DNA of 64,000 nucleotides from J054 sp963850255 (GTDB taxonomy: Bacteria > Pseudomonadota > Gammaproteobacteria > Steroidobacterales > GCA-2729495). Shown piece after piece: positions 35,067-44,723 of the stretch. The stretch spans positions 1 to 64,000 of the forward strand of contig CAWKLL010000039.1 of assembly GCA_963850255.1 (NCBI GenBank). The letters are read 5' to 3'. The notes under the pieces are model-generated. The model was not told where the DNA came from. It was given only the letters and a program-made list of their open reading frames with translations, and did not search any database. Both the position numbers and the translations under genes were made by a program. The first letter of the stretch is position 1. Every line of letters begins with the position of its first letter.

Positions 35067-36682
35067 CTATTCGTGCCGATAGCCCGAGGTTATCGGATAT
35101 CGCCAGTCGCGACCAAAAGCGCGCGCACTAATCCTGACGCCCGGCGGTGCCTGGCGGCGTTTATATTCGTTGCGACGGACTAAAGACACCACCTCCAGAA
35201 CCGTCTGCCGATCGAAGCCGCGCGCGATAATCTCATCCACGGACAAATCCTCAAGCATCAGCGCGTCCAGGATCGCATCGAGGATTTCGTAGGGCGGCAA
35301 GGAATCCGTGTCTTGCTGATCGGGCGCCAACTCTGCTGACGGCGGACGTTCAATCACCCGCTCGGGTATCACCGCAGACTGCACATTGCGATAACGCGCC
35401 AGACGATAAACCAGCGTTTTCGGACAATCCTTGATGGGCGCAAAGCCTCCAGCCATATCGCCGTACAAGGTCGCATAGCCGACCGCCATCTCACTCTTGT
35501 TGCCCGTGGCCAGCACCATGCGACCGGTCTTGTTGGAAACCGCCATCAGCAACATGCCACGACAGCGAGACTGGATATTTTCCTCGGTCGCATCGGCAGG
35601 CAAGCCGGCGAACAATTCAGCCAGTACGCCAGTGGTCGCCGCAACCATGCTTTCAATCGGCAGTACCTGGTAATCCACCTGTAAGCGTCGCGCCTGCTCC
35701 TCGGCATCCTGCTGGCTGATATCTGCGGTATAGCGATACGGCATCATGATGGCCTGCACGCGTTCCGCGCCCAGCGCATCCACGGCTATCGCCAGGACCA
35801 GCGCCGAATCAATGCCGCCGGATAGTCCCAGCACGATGCCGGGAAAGCCGTTCTTATTAACGTAATCGCGCACGCCGCAGACCAGTGCCGCGTAGACACT
35901 GGATTCGTCTGCCGACAACGGCGCCAATGTTCCGGGCTGCGGGGTCAGGACCCCGCCATCGACCACGAAATCCGTGTAGTAAAGCCCGGCCTCAAAAGCC
36001 GGCGCCCTCGATATCGTTACGCCTTGGGCCGACAGCACACAGGAACCCCCGTCAAAGACCAACTCGTCCTGAGCGCCGGTGACATTCTGATAGACCAGCG
36101 GCAAGCCGACATCGCGGCAACGCTCGGCCAGCACCGCTTCGCGCAGCCCCTGCTTGCCGGCCCGAAACGGCGAACCGTTGATCGCCACGATGAGCTCGGC
36201 ACCGGCCGCCGCGGCCAGTCTGCAGGGCTCACTTTCCCAGACATCTTCGCAAATGGTGACACCGACCCGGGCGCCGGCAACTTCAACAACAAGTGCCTCG
36301 TCGCCGGGACTGAAGTACCTTTGCTCATCGAAGACGGCATAGTTCGGCAGGCAGTGCTTGCGATAATTGGCGACCAACGCCCATCAGTGAGCACAGCAGC
36401 GGAGTTGTAGATCGCGCCGTCCAGATACTCCGGATAACCCACCACCACGGTGATGTCCCGAGTCGCAGCGGTCAATTCAGCCATGGCTGCCGTCACCTGC
36501 TTGCGCAAGCCGGCATGAAATAACAGGTCTTCAGGGGGGTAGCCGCAGACCGCCAGTTCCTGGAACAGGACCAGGTCAGCACCCGCGTCGCGCGCCTCGG
36601 CGATGCTGGCGATCATGCGCCGGCAGTTGCCGGGCACATCGCCCACCAGCAAATCCAACTGAGCCAGAGCTATTCGCAGCAT
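35067..36682 (-). CDS. nadE: Glutamine-dependent NAD+ synthetase (reading frame broken)
   Basis: Final step of NAD synthesis: amidation of nicotinate adenine dinucleotide. The N-terminal nitrilase-type glutaminase has the Glu in LFQELAVCGYPPED, Lys in YRKHCLPN and Cys in GVTICEDVWE; the C-terminal synthetase has the ATP loop GLSGGIDSA and later GNKSEMAVGY. The frame breaks at GAT GGG CGT TGG: here one base is missing near AA 36376-36377, and adding one joins TDGR to LVANYRKH, giving 538 residues, the normal length. As the gene is essential, an assembly deletion is the likely cause. Convergent with bamD. Confidence 0.9.
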
Positions 36683-36754
36683 CTTTTCAGCCCCGGGGCA
36701 GCGGCCGGAACGCGGCGCGCGCCTTCAAAGGAGATTGACCTTCGGCAGCAGAAC

Positions 36755-37622
36755 TCAGAGCAAACCGGCCATGGCGCTGCCCAGGTCAGCCGGCGAACGC
36801 ACCGTGCTAACGCCGGCGTCGTCCAGTGCCGCGTACTTGGCTTCAGCCGTGCCTTCGCCACCCGAAATGATTGCACCGGCATGGCCCATGCGTTTACCGG
36901 CCGGTGCAGTTACGCCGGCAATATAGGCGACCACGGGCTTGCTGACATGATCCTTGATATAGCGCGCGGCAGCTTCTTCATCACTGCCACCAATTTCGCC
37001 GACCATGATAATGCCTTCGGTAGCCGGATCCTGTTCGAACAATTCCAGGCAATCGATGAAATTCATACCGCGAATCGGATCGCCGCCAATACCGACACAA
37101 GTGGTCTGACCCAGGCCGTTGCTGGTGGTCTGATAAACCGCTTCGTAGGTGAGCGTGCCGGAGCGCGAAATCACCCCGACTCGACCGGGCTGATGAATAA
37201 ACCCGGGCATGATGCCGATCTTGCATTCACCCGGCGTGATAATCCCCGGGCAATTCGGTCCGATCAGTCGACAGTCATAGTCATTTAGCACCGCTTTGAC
37301 CTTGACCATATCGAGCACCGGAATGCCTTCGGTAATGCATACCACCAGCTTTACACCGGCGTCGGCTGCCGCCACCACCGCGTCAGCAGCACCCGGCGCC
37401 GGTACAAAAATCACGCTGACCTCGGCGCCCTGTTGCAGCAACGGCTTCCGGCATGGTGTCGAAAACCGGCAAGCCCAGGTGGGTCTCGCCGCCGCGGCCC
37501 GGCGTTACCCCGGCCACAATCTGACTGCCGTATTCCAGGCACTGCTCGGCATGAAAAGAGCCCTGCCGCCCGGTCAAACCCTGGCAGATTATTTTGGAGT
37601 CCTTGTTAACGAGGATGCTCAT
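36755..37622 (-). CDS. sucD: Succinyl-CoA synthetase alpha subunit (reading frame broken)
   Basis: Alpha subunit of the TCA-cycle enzyme that makes ATP/GTP from succinyl-CoA. CoA-binding N-terminus SILVNKDSKIICQGLTGRQGSFH and PVFDTMPEAVAATG are in one frame; the rest, with the phospho-His loop GHAGAIISGGEGTAEAK, in another. Removing one base of the GGG at 37428-37430 gives ATGAEVSVIFVPAP and a 288-residue protein, the usual length. It follows sucC by 66 bp on the same strand. Confidence 0.92.
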
Positions 37623-37688
37623 ATTGGACCTTGTTCGTCTGAATAGTGAATGCGCAGCAAGCCGCGCGGTAAGGCCTGGGCCGCGCGA

Positions 37689-38846
37689 CTAGACTGACGC
37701 AACGGCTTTCAGGGCCGCGTCAGTCAGATCTTCTGCGGCGATGATAGCCAGGCCGCTGTCAGCCAGCAGCGCCTTGCCCTTGTCGACGTTGGTGCCTTCC
37801 AGGCGCACCACCACCGGTACCTTTACATCGATTTCGCGCACCGCCTGAATGATGCCCTCGGCAATCAGGTCGCAGCGCACGATGCCGCCGAAAATATTCA
37901 CCAGAATCGCTTCCACCGAAGGATTGGAAAGAATCAACTTGAAGGCTGCCGCCACTCGATCAGGTGTGGCGCCACCACCCACATCGAGAAAATTCGCGGG
38001 CTCACCGCCGTGCAACTTGATCAGGTCCATGGTGGCCATAGCCAGGCCCGCACCGTTGACCATGCAGGCAATATTTCCGTCCAGAGAAACGTAGTTCAGG
38101 TCATGCTCAGCAGCACTGCGCTCCATCTCGTCTTCCTGGGAAGGGTCGCGCATAGCCTGCAGTTCCGACTGCCGGAACAGGGCGTTGTCTTCAATATTGA
38201 TCTTGGCATCCAGTGCCAGCAGTTCGCCCGATTTTCGGACGATCAGCGGATTGACCTCGATCAGGCTGGCGTCAGACTCGTGGAACAGTCGATACAGGTT
38301 ACGCGCGATGCCGATGAACTGCTTGACCTGGACTTTGTTCAGGCCCAGGCCAAAACCCAGTTGGCGAGCCTGAAAATCCTGCAGACCCGCAGCCGGATGC
38401 ACAATCACGGTGAGAATCTGCTCCGGGGTATTCGCGGCAACTTCTTCGATATCCATGCCACCTGCGGCCGAGGCGATGAAGGCGATACGCTCTGCACCGC
38501 GGTCGACGACCATGCTCAGGTAAAGCTCGCGCTCGATATCACTGCCTGATTCGACAAACACCTGGTTGATAGGCAGCCCTTCAGCAACCGTTTGCTTGGT
38601 AACCAGCCGTTGGCCCAGCATCGCTTCCGCAGCGGCGCGGACTTCCTGACGGCTACGCGCCAGTTTGACGCCCCCTGCCTTGCCACGCCCGCCCGCATGC
38701 ACCTGGGCCTTGACCACCCAGAGCTCACCGCCGAGCCGACCAGCCGCGGCTTCTGCCTCGGCAGGCGTATTGGCAACTTCACCCTGGGTGACGGGGACCG
38801 CGTAACGGGCGAACAACTGTTTGGCCTGATATTCGTGAAGATTCAT
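37689..38846 (-). CDS. sucC: Succinyl-CoA synthetase beta subunit
   Basis: A 385-residue ATP-grasp subunit that pairs with SucD. MNLHEYQAKQLFARYAVPV begins at ATG 38846; further open codons upstream are unlike the family. ATP-grasp signatures KAQVHAGGRGKAGGVK and the C-terminal nucleotide/succinate region GGGATPDRVAAAFKL and NIFGGIVRCDLIAEGI are intact. First gene of sucC-sucD, divergent from pilS. Confidence 0.96.
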   Translation of the reverse strand: MNLHEYQAKQLFARYAVPVTQGEVANTPAEAEAAAGRLGGELWVVKAQVHAGGRGKAGGVKLARSRQEVRAAAEAMLGQRLVTKQTVAEGLPINQVFVESGSDIERELYLSMVVDRGAERIAFIASAAGGMDIEEVAANTPEQILTVIVHPAAGLQDFQARQLGFGLGLNKVQVKQFIGIARNLYRLFHESDASLIEVNPLIVRKSGELLALDAKINIEDNALFRQSELQAMRDPSQEDEMERSAAEHDLNYVSLDGNIACMVNGAGLAMATMDLIKLHGGEPANFLDVGGGATPDRVAAAFKLILSNPSVEAILVNIFGGIVRCDLIAEGIIQAVREIDVKVPVVVRLEGTNVDKGKALLADSGLAIIAAEDLTDAALKAVASV

Positions 38847-39033
38847 GTTGGCTGAATACGTCCAGTGCGCGGACAGTGGCCCGCCGGGAGCGCGTATTGT
38901 GCGGCAATCGACGAGCCAATAAAACCGCCGGCATCGCGCGCAGGGCCGGGAGATTTTGCGAACTGGCGCACACGGCGAGGCGGCGGATCGGACATAATAT
39001 GGCAACCTTGGCGGGACCCGCGCGCTGTCATTC

Positions 39034-40698
39034 ATGGCGATTGCCCAAAAATCTCTCAGTCAGCAACTTGGCAACCCACCTGCGGTAGCCGAAAGAACAC
39101 TGGCCGACCTGACCGCCCGGCGCATTCAGCGCCTGGTGGGGGTATTCCGTCTGCTGGTAGCTCTCGGCCTGCTGGGCCTGGCCCTGATCAATCGCGAGCC
39201 ACCCCTGCTGGCTGCCCGCTTTCCCGACTGGTTTGTAATCATCTGCCTGGCCTATGCGGCCTTCGCGGCCGGCTGCCTGGCGCTGCCGTGGGTCAGCGCC
39301 AGCGTCGACGAACGGCTGGCACCCGTGCGCTTGCTGGTGGACATCGTTGCCGTGACCTTGTTAATGCATACGGGTGGTGGCATATCCAGCGGCATCGGCG
39401 GCCTGCTGGTAGTGCTGATCGGCGCTGCCAGTCTTAGCCTTAAGAGCGAACAGGCATTGCTGGCAGCAGCCATGGGCGCGCTGGCAGTCCTCGGTGAGCA
39501 AGCCCTGTCGGCCTCCCTGGGCCTGTCCGGCGCCAGCGCATTTATTCCCGCCGGCGTGCTGGGCGCGATTATCTTTGTAATTGCCGCCACGGCCAGCCCG
39601 CTGGCCAGGCGTCTTCAGGAGAGTGAAGCCCTGGCGCGTCAGCGCGGCATAGATCTCGCCAACCTCGCCCAGCTGAATGACTATGTGATCCAGAACCTGC
39701 GTGAAAGCATTGTGGTTGTTGATGCCGACGACCGGGTCCGGCTGATCAACCAATCGGCCGCAGAATTACTGGGCGCCAGCAACCGGGATCCGGGCACCAT
39801 CCTGCGCGAGCTATCGCCGGACCTGCAACGCGTGCTGGACAACTGGCGTCGCGGCGAAGCGGGCCCCGACTCCACCCTGGGATTTCCGTCTGCCTCGCAC
39901 TCGGCACGCATCAGCACTTATTTCGCACCGCTGGAAGACAATCGAAGCGGCGCCTTGCTGATGTTCCTGGAAGACTCGAGTCTGTTGGCAGAGAAAGTTC
40001 GCCAGACCAAGTTAGTCGCACTCGGCCGCCTCAGCGCCAGCATCGCTCATGAAATTCGCAACCCGGTCGGAGCGCTCAGCCATGCCGGTCAGCTGCTGCA
40101 GGAATCGCCGGCCATTGGTGCCGGTGAGCAACGCCTGTTGGACATTATTAATGTCAACTCGCGTCGCGTCAGCGAGATTGTTGAAAACGTCATGCAGCTA
40201 TCACGTCGCGATCGTACGCGAGCAGAGTCCATTCGCCTGAATCAATGGACCAGCGATTTCGTTCGTGAGTTTTGTTCGACCCTGGAACTCCATGAGGGTC
40301 AGGTCCGCATTGAGACCAACGACGAATCTTTCGCTGTGCGCATGGACCCCAGCCATCTGCACCAGGTGTGCTGGAACCTCTGCGAGAATGCCCTCAAGTA
40401 CGCCAGCGAAGCCGCCGGGGGCATTTGTGTCGAGATTAGCTACGGGCGCATGACCGGCAGCAGAAGGCCGTTTCTTGAGGTCGCAGATCGCGGCCCGGGT
40501 ATCGATAGCGAGATGCGCGAGCGCTTGTTTGAGCCGTTCGCGACCGGGCCCAACGGCGGCACCGGGCTAGGCCTGTTTATCTCGCGCGAGCTCTGCGAGT
40601 GCAATCGTGCTTCGCTGGTCTATGAACAGCGCGATGGCGGCGGCAGCCGATTTCGCATCGTGTTCGCCGATCCGGCCCGCTGGGGACAACGCGGATGA
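39034..40698 (+). CDS. pilS: Sensor histidine kinase PilS
   Basis: A 554-residue membrane sensor kinase controlling type IV pilin expression through PilR. About six hydrophobic helices span residues 35-190, then a PAS-like domain (ESIVVVDADDRVRLINQSAAELLG), the H box SIAHEIRNPVGALSHAGQLL, N box NLCENALKYA, G1 DRGPGID and G2 GGTGLGLFIS. The stop overlaps the pilR ATG. Divergent from sucC with about 190 bp between starts. Confidence 0.94.
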   Translation: MAIAQKSLSQQLGNPPAVAERTLADLTARRIQRLVGVFRLLVALGLLGLALINREPPLLAARFPDWFVIICLAYAAFAAGCLALPWVSASVDERLAPVRLLVDIVAVTLLMHTGGGISSGIGGLLVVLIGAASLSLKSEQALLAAAMGALAVLGEQALSASLGLSGASAFIPAGVLGAIIFVIAATASPLARRLQESEALARQRGIDLANLAQLNDYVIQNLRESIVVVDADDRVRLINQSAAELLGASNRDPGTILRELSPDLQRVLDNWRRGEAGPDSTLGFPSASHSARISTYFAPLEDNRSGALLMFLEDSSLLAEKVRQTKLVALGRLSASIAHEIRNPVGALSHAGQLLQESPAIGAGEQRLLDIINVNSRRVSEIVENVMQLSRRDRTRAESIRLNQWTSDFVREFCSTLELHEGQVRIETNDESFAVRMDPSHLHQVCWNLCENALKYASEAAGGICVEISYGRMTGSRRPFLEVADRGPGIDSEMRERLFEPFATGPNGGTGLGLFISRELCECNRASLVYEQRDGGGSRFRIVFADPARWGQRG

Positions 40699-42003
40699 CT
40701 CGCCCACAGGCACTGGTGGTAGACGATGAGCCGGATATTTGCGAGCTGCTGGCGATCACCCTGGACCGTATGGACATCGACGCTGACACTTGCGGCGATG
40801 TAGGCAGCGCCAGGGAGAGACTTACGCAGCGTGACTATCAACTTTGTCTCACCGACATGCGCCTGCCCGATGGTGACGGCCTGGAGCTGCTGGAGTGGAT
40901 GCAGAGTAAGGGCCTGCGCACGCCCTGCGCGGTAATTACCGCGCACGGCAACGTGGAAACAGCAGTGCGCGCCTTAAAGCTCGGTGCCTTTGATTTTATT
41001 TCCAAGCCGCTGGACCTGCAGGACCTGCGCAAGCTCGTTGCCACAGCCCTGAAATTGCCTGGCGCAGAATCCAGCAACGGTCGCGGCCAACTGCTGGGCG
41101 AGTCAGCACCGATGGTCGAACTGCGACGTATGATCGATCGGGTTGCGCGCAGTCAGGCGCCGGTTCATATCACCGGCGAATCCGGTACCGGCAAGGAACT
41201 GGTCGCACGCATGATTCATGCGCAAGGCGCTCGCGCCGAAGGCCCATTCGTGCCGGTTAACTGTGGTGCGATCCCAAGCGAATTGATGGAGAGCGAATTC
41301 TTCGGCCACCTGAAAGGCTCGTTTACCGGTGCCGTCGCCGACAAGGCGGGACTGTTTCAGAGCGCCGAAGGTGGCACCTTGTTTTTGGACGAGATCGCCG
41401 AATTACCCTTGCCCATGCAGGTGAAACTGCTGCGAGTGATTCAGGAGAAGTCGGTACGCATCGTCGGCGACACCGTCGAACAACCCATTGACGTGCGAAT
41501 TCTAAGCGCCACGCATCGAGATCTGCGCAGCCTGGTTAATGCCGGCCAGTTTCGCGAGGACTTGTTTTATCGCATCAATGTCATCGAACTGGGCGTGCCG
41601 CCACTGCGCGAGCGTGGCGATGATGTGAATCTGCTTAGCGAGCATATTCTCGAACGCCTGGCCCTCGAGATGCAGCAAACGGTACCGAGTCTGGATGGCG
41701 AGGCACGCAGCAAGCTGGCCGGCTATCACTATCCCGGCAATGTGCGCGAACTGGAAAACATCCTGGAACGCGCCATCGCGCTGTGCGAAGACGGCCAGAT
41801 CCGCGCTGACGACATCCTGGTGCAGCACTACGGATGAGGTCTCAACAGGCGCAGATCTCGGCGACCAGCTGGAATCAGTGCAGCGCGACGCGATCAGCAA
41901 GGCGCTGGAAGAAACCCGCTATAACAAGACACAGGCCGCCAAACGCCTCGGCCTGACGCTGCGGGCGTTGCGTTACCGCATGCAAAAACTGGGCATGGAC
42001 TGA
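40695..42003 (+). CDS. pilR: Sigma-54 response regulator PilR (reading frame broken before HTH)
   Basis: NtrC-type activator of pilA. Receiver domain with phospho-Asp in LCLTDMRLPDGDG, AAA+ domain with Walker A GESGTGKE, the sigma-54 contact loop as GSFTGA (Ser variant of GAFTGA), and GGTLFLDEIAEL. The frame ends after DILVQHYG; the linker and Fis-type helix-turn-helix (NKTQAAKRLGLTLRALRYRM) continue in the next frame to 42003. Removing one base near 41829 gives 435 residues. If the break were real, the protein would lack DNA binding. Probably an assembly indel, as with neighbouring broken genes. Confidence 0.9.
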
Positions 42004-42008
42004 GACAG

Positions 42009-42055
42009 GTGACGCAGAAGGTCACATTCTGACCTTATACGTCACTTGCCCGTCA
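42009..42055 (+). promoter_or_regulatory. Candidate PilR enhancer: helically phased GTCA half-sites
   Basis: Between pilR and the pilA promoter, half-sites lie about one DNA turn apart: GGTCA at 42020, TGACC at 42030 (together a perfect inverted repeat with a 5-bp spacer), CGTCA at 42040 and CGTCA at 42051, with GTGAC at 42009 nearby. They are 105-135 bp upstream of the -24 element, the usual distance for NtrC-type activators. Confidence 0.5.
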
Positions 42056-42154
42056 TGGCAGACCTTCATTATGTTTTGCCAAGTCCACGACACAGCGGCG
42101 ATTAATCTATTTTATCCTTATAAAACAATTACTTATAGAAAACCAGCTGACAGC

Positions 42155-42170
42155 TGGCACGCAAATTGCT
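42155..42170 (+). promoter_or_regulatory. Sigma-54 promoter of pilA
   Basis: TGGCACGCAAATTGCT matches the RpoN -24/-12 consensus TGGCAC-N5-TTGCW with invariant GG and GC at correct spacing. The predicted transcription start is near 42180, giving a leader of about 55 nt before pilA. This fits regulation by the adjacent PilS-PilR pair. Confidence 0.92.
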
Positions 42171-42236
42171 TCTATCCAGGCAGGCATCTACGCCGTGAAC
42201 GATTAATTTTTTAAGACTCTAGAGGGAGTGTTACGC

Positions 42237-42728
42237 ATGAAGAAGGTACAACAGGGCTTTACGCTCATCGAACTTATGATCGTGGTTGCGATCATCGGTA
42301 TTCTGGCCGCCATCGCTATCCCGGCCTACCAGGACTACACCATCCGTGCCCAGGTATCGGAAGGTTTGTCGCTGGCTGCTGCCGCTAAAGCCGCTGTGGC
42401 CGAGACCTGGCAGGCTCGTGGCGTTGCCCCGGTCAGCCGCGCCACAGCCGGCATGGACGGCGACCCGCTCAACACCTCCGGTAAGTATGTGCTGTCCGTG
42501 GATGTTGATGCTTCGTCGAACGTCGTTATTACTTACGGCAACGACGCGCACAACCTGATCACCAATGACACGCTGGTTTTGACCCCGTATCTGACCGGTG
42601 ACAGCAGTGTTGCCTGGCAGTGTGGCTATGGTCAGCAGCCCGCGAACACCAACGCCATGGGCGCCGACACCGGTTCCGGCAACATCGAAGAGCAGTACCT
42701 GCCTTCGAACTGTCGCACCGGCGGCTAA
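42237..42728 (+). CDS. pilA: Type IV major pilin PilA
   Basis: A 163-residue type IVa pilin. The prepilin leader MKKVQQG is short, with cleavage before F (G|FTLIELMIVVAIIGILAAIA), Glu5 of the mature protein is present, and the hydrophobic N-terminal helix is classic. Two cysteines near the C-terminus (WQCGYG and PSNCRTGG) would close the D-loop. ATG 42237 has AGAGGGAG about nine bases upstream. Single-gene transcript between a sigma-54 promoter and a strong terminator. Confidence 0.96.
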   Translation: MKKVQQGFTLIELMIVVAIIGILAAIAIPAYQDYTIRAQVSEGLSLAAAAKAAVAETWQARGVAPVSRATAGMDGDPLNTSGKYVLSVDVDASSNVVITYGNDAHNLITNDTLVLTPYLTGDSSVAWQCGYGQQPANTNAMGADTGSGNIEEQYLPSNCRTGG

Positions 42729-42761
42729 TAGCAGCCAAAGGACTCTCAAGTCCGGGAAAAA

Positions 42762-42784
42762 GGGGCCTTCGGGCCCCTTTTTTT
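42762..42784 (+). terminator. Strong rho-independent terminator after pilA
   Basis: GGGGCC-TTCG-GGCCCC, a 6-bp all-GC stem with a UUCG tetraloop, preceded by an A-run and followed by seven T. It insulates pilB from the pilA transcript. Confidence 0.93.
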
Positions 42785-42928
42785 ATGCCGCTTCAGCGGC
42801 CGACGTGAAACCCGTCAAGAAACCGGCATCGGGCGGTTGCACGGGCGCGGTTCTTTGGTCAGACTATGTCACATTATAGGCGCTATGCGTCTGATTAATT
42901 GAGGATTTCCAAAGGGAACGGGGAATTC

Positions 42929-44650
42929 ATGGCTGTCTCTGCTACCGCCGCACCACTGACCGGCCTGCCGCGCCGGCTCGTCCAGGATGGCATTCTCGCC
43001 GAGGATGCCTGCCTGCAGGCGATCGAAGACGCACGCGCCGAGCGCAAGAGCCTGGTGAGCTTCCTGGTTGATAAGGAACTGGCCGATCCGCGCAAGATCG
43101 CCATCGCAGCCTCGCATGAGTTTGGTGTCCCGCTGCTAGATATCAGCGTGCTCGACGTTGATCTGGATGTCATCAAGTCCGTCGACCAGAAACTGCTGAC
43201 CAAGCATCGTGTGCTGCCGCTGGTGCGCCGCGGCCAGCGCATGTTCCTCGGTGTTGCCGATCCCACCAATCTGCAGGCCGTTGACGAAATTAAATTTCAG
43301 ACCGGCTTTCGCATCGATCCGGTGGTGGTCGAGCAGGACAAACTCGATGAAATCGTTAATCGCTCGCTGGAAGCTGTCGACACCTCCATGTCGAACTTCG
43401 ACGACGACGACTTTGACCTCGAGGGTCTGGACATCAGTGGCGGTGATGACGAGCTCGCCGACGAAGTTACAGCCAGCGAAGTTGATGACGCACCGGTGGT
43501 GCGCTTCGTAAACAAAATCATGCTCGACGCCATCAAGCGCGGTGCCTCGGACATTCACTTCGAACCCTACGAAAAGATCTTTCGCGTGCGCACACGACTC
43601 GATGGCGTGTTGAGCCAGGTCGCGGCGCCACCCATTGCGCTGGCACCAAAAGTTTGTGCACGACTAAAAGTTATGGCGCGTCTGGATATCGCCGAACGGC
43701 GCATGCCCCAGGATGGCCGCATCAAGATGCGCCTGTCGAAAAACCGCGCCATCGACTTTCGTGTGAACAGTTGCCCGACCTTGTTCGGCGAAAAAATTGT
43801 CATGCGTATTCTCGATCCGAGCAGTGCCAAGCTGGGCATTGACGCGCTCGGTTACGAGGGCTTTCAGAGAGACCTGTATACCACCGCACTTAACAAGCCC
43901 TACGGCATGATCCTGGTGACCGGACCTACAGGTAGCGGTAAGACTGTTTCGCTGTACACAGGCCTGAACATTCTGAATACCGTGGATCGCAATATCTCCA
44001 CGGCCGAAGATCCGGCGGAAATCAACCTGCCAGGCATCAACCAGGTCAACGTGAATACCAAAGTCGGCCTGACTTTCGCCTCTTCACTGAAAGCATTCCT
44101 GCGCCAGGATCCCGACGTCATCATGGTGGGTGAGATTCGTGACCTGGAGACCGCGGAGATTGCCATCAAGGCAGCCCAGACCGGTCACCTGGTTCTATCC
44201 ACGCTGCATACCAATGACGCGCCGCGGACTTTGTCTCGCCTGGTGGATATGGGGGTCAAGCCTTATGCCATCGCGACCTCGGTAACGCTGATTATTGCTC
44301 AGCGCCTGGCCCGGCGACTGTGCGAAAACTGCAAGGAACTGCGGGATGTTCCCGAAGAGGCTTTGCTACGGGAAGGCTTCCAGCAGGATGAGGTTCAAGC
44401 CGGTCTGCGCATATATGGACCCACCGGATGCAAGCAGTGCAATGAGGGCTACAAAGGGCGCATCGGTATTTACCAGGTAATGCCGGTAACAGAAACCATC
44501 GCGCGCATTATTCTGGAAGGCGGCAATGCGCCGCAGATTGCCGAACAGGCCGAGAAGGAAGGCGTCTGGGATTTACGCCGTTCCGCATTGCAGAAAGTCA
44601 AGGACGGGGTTACCAGCCTCGAAGAGATCAACCGAGTTACGATTGATTAG
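42929..44650 (+). CDS. pilB: Type IV pilus assembly ATPase PilB
   Basis: A 573-residue extension ATPase that drives pilus polymerisation with PilC. N-terminal T2SSE/MshEN-type domain (about 10-150), Walker A GPTGSGKT, Asp box around PDVIMVGEIRDLETAEIA, His box STLHTNDAP and the four-Cys zinc site (CENC, CKQC) are visible. ATG 42929 has GGGG eight bases upstream; ten further open codons upstream are less likely. Heads pilB-pilC-pilD-coaE. Confidence 0.96.
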   Translation: MAVSATAAPLTGLPRRLVQDGILAEDACLQAIEDARAERKSLVSFLVDKELADPRKIAIAASHEFGVPLLDISVLDVDLDVIKSVDQKLLTKHRVLPLVRRGQRMFLGVADPTNLQAVDEIKFQTGFRIDPVVVEQDKLDEIVNRSLEAVDTSMSNFDDDDFDLEGLDISGGDDELADEVTASEVDDAPVVRFVNKIMLDAIKRGASDIHFEPYEKIFRVRTRLDGVLSQVAAPPIALAPKVCARLKVMARLDIAERRMPQDGRIKMRLSKNRAIDFRVNSCPTLFGEKIVMRILDPSSAKLGIDALGYEGFQRDLYTTALNKPYGMILVTGPTGSGKTVSLYTGLNILNTVDRNISTAEDPAEINLPGINQVNVNTKVGLTFASSLKAFLRQDPDVIMVGEIRDLETAEIAIKAAQTGHLVLSTLHTNDAPRTLSRLVDMGVKPYAIATSVTLIIAQRLARRLCENCKELRDVPEEALLREGFQQDEVQAGLRIYGPTGCKQCNEGYKGRIGIYQVMPVTETIARIILEGGNAPQIAEQAEKEGVWDLRRSALQKVKDGVTSLEEINRVTID

Positions 44651-44723
44651 TGTCCGGGTATGGTCGGCCGGCGATGGGCGCGGGCAGGATTCACCGGGAT
44701 GGGCAACAACGGATTAAAGACCC

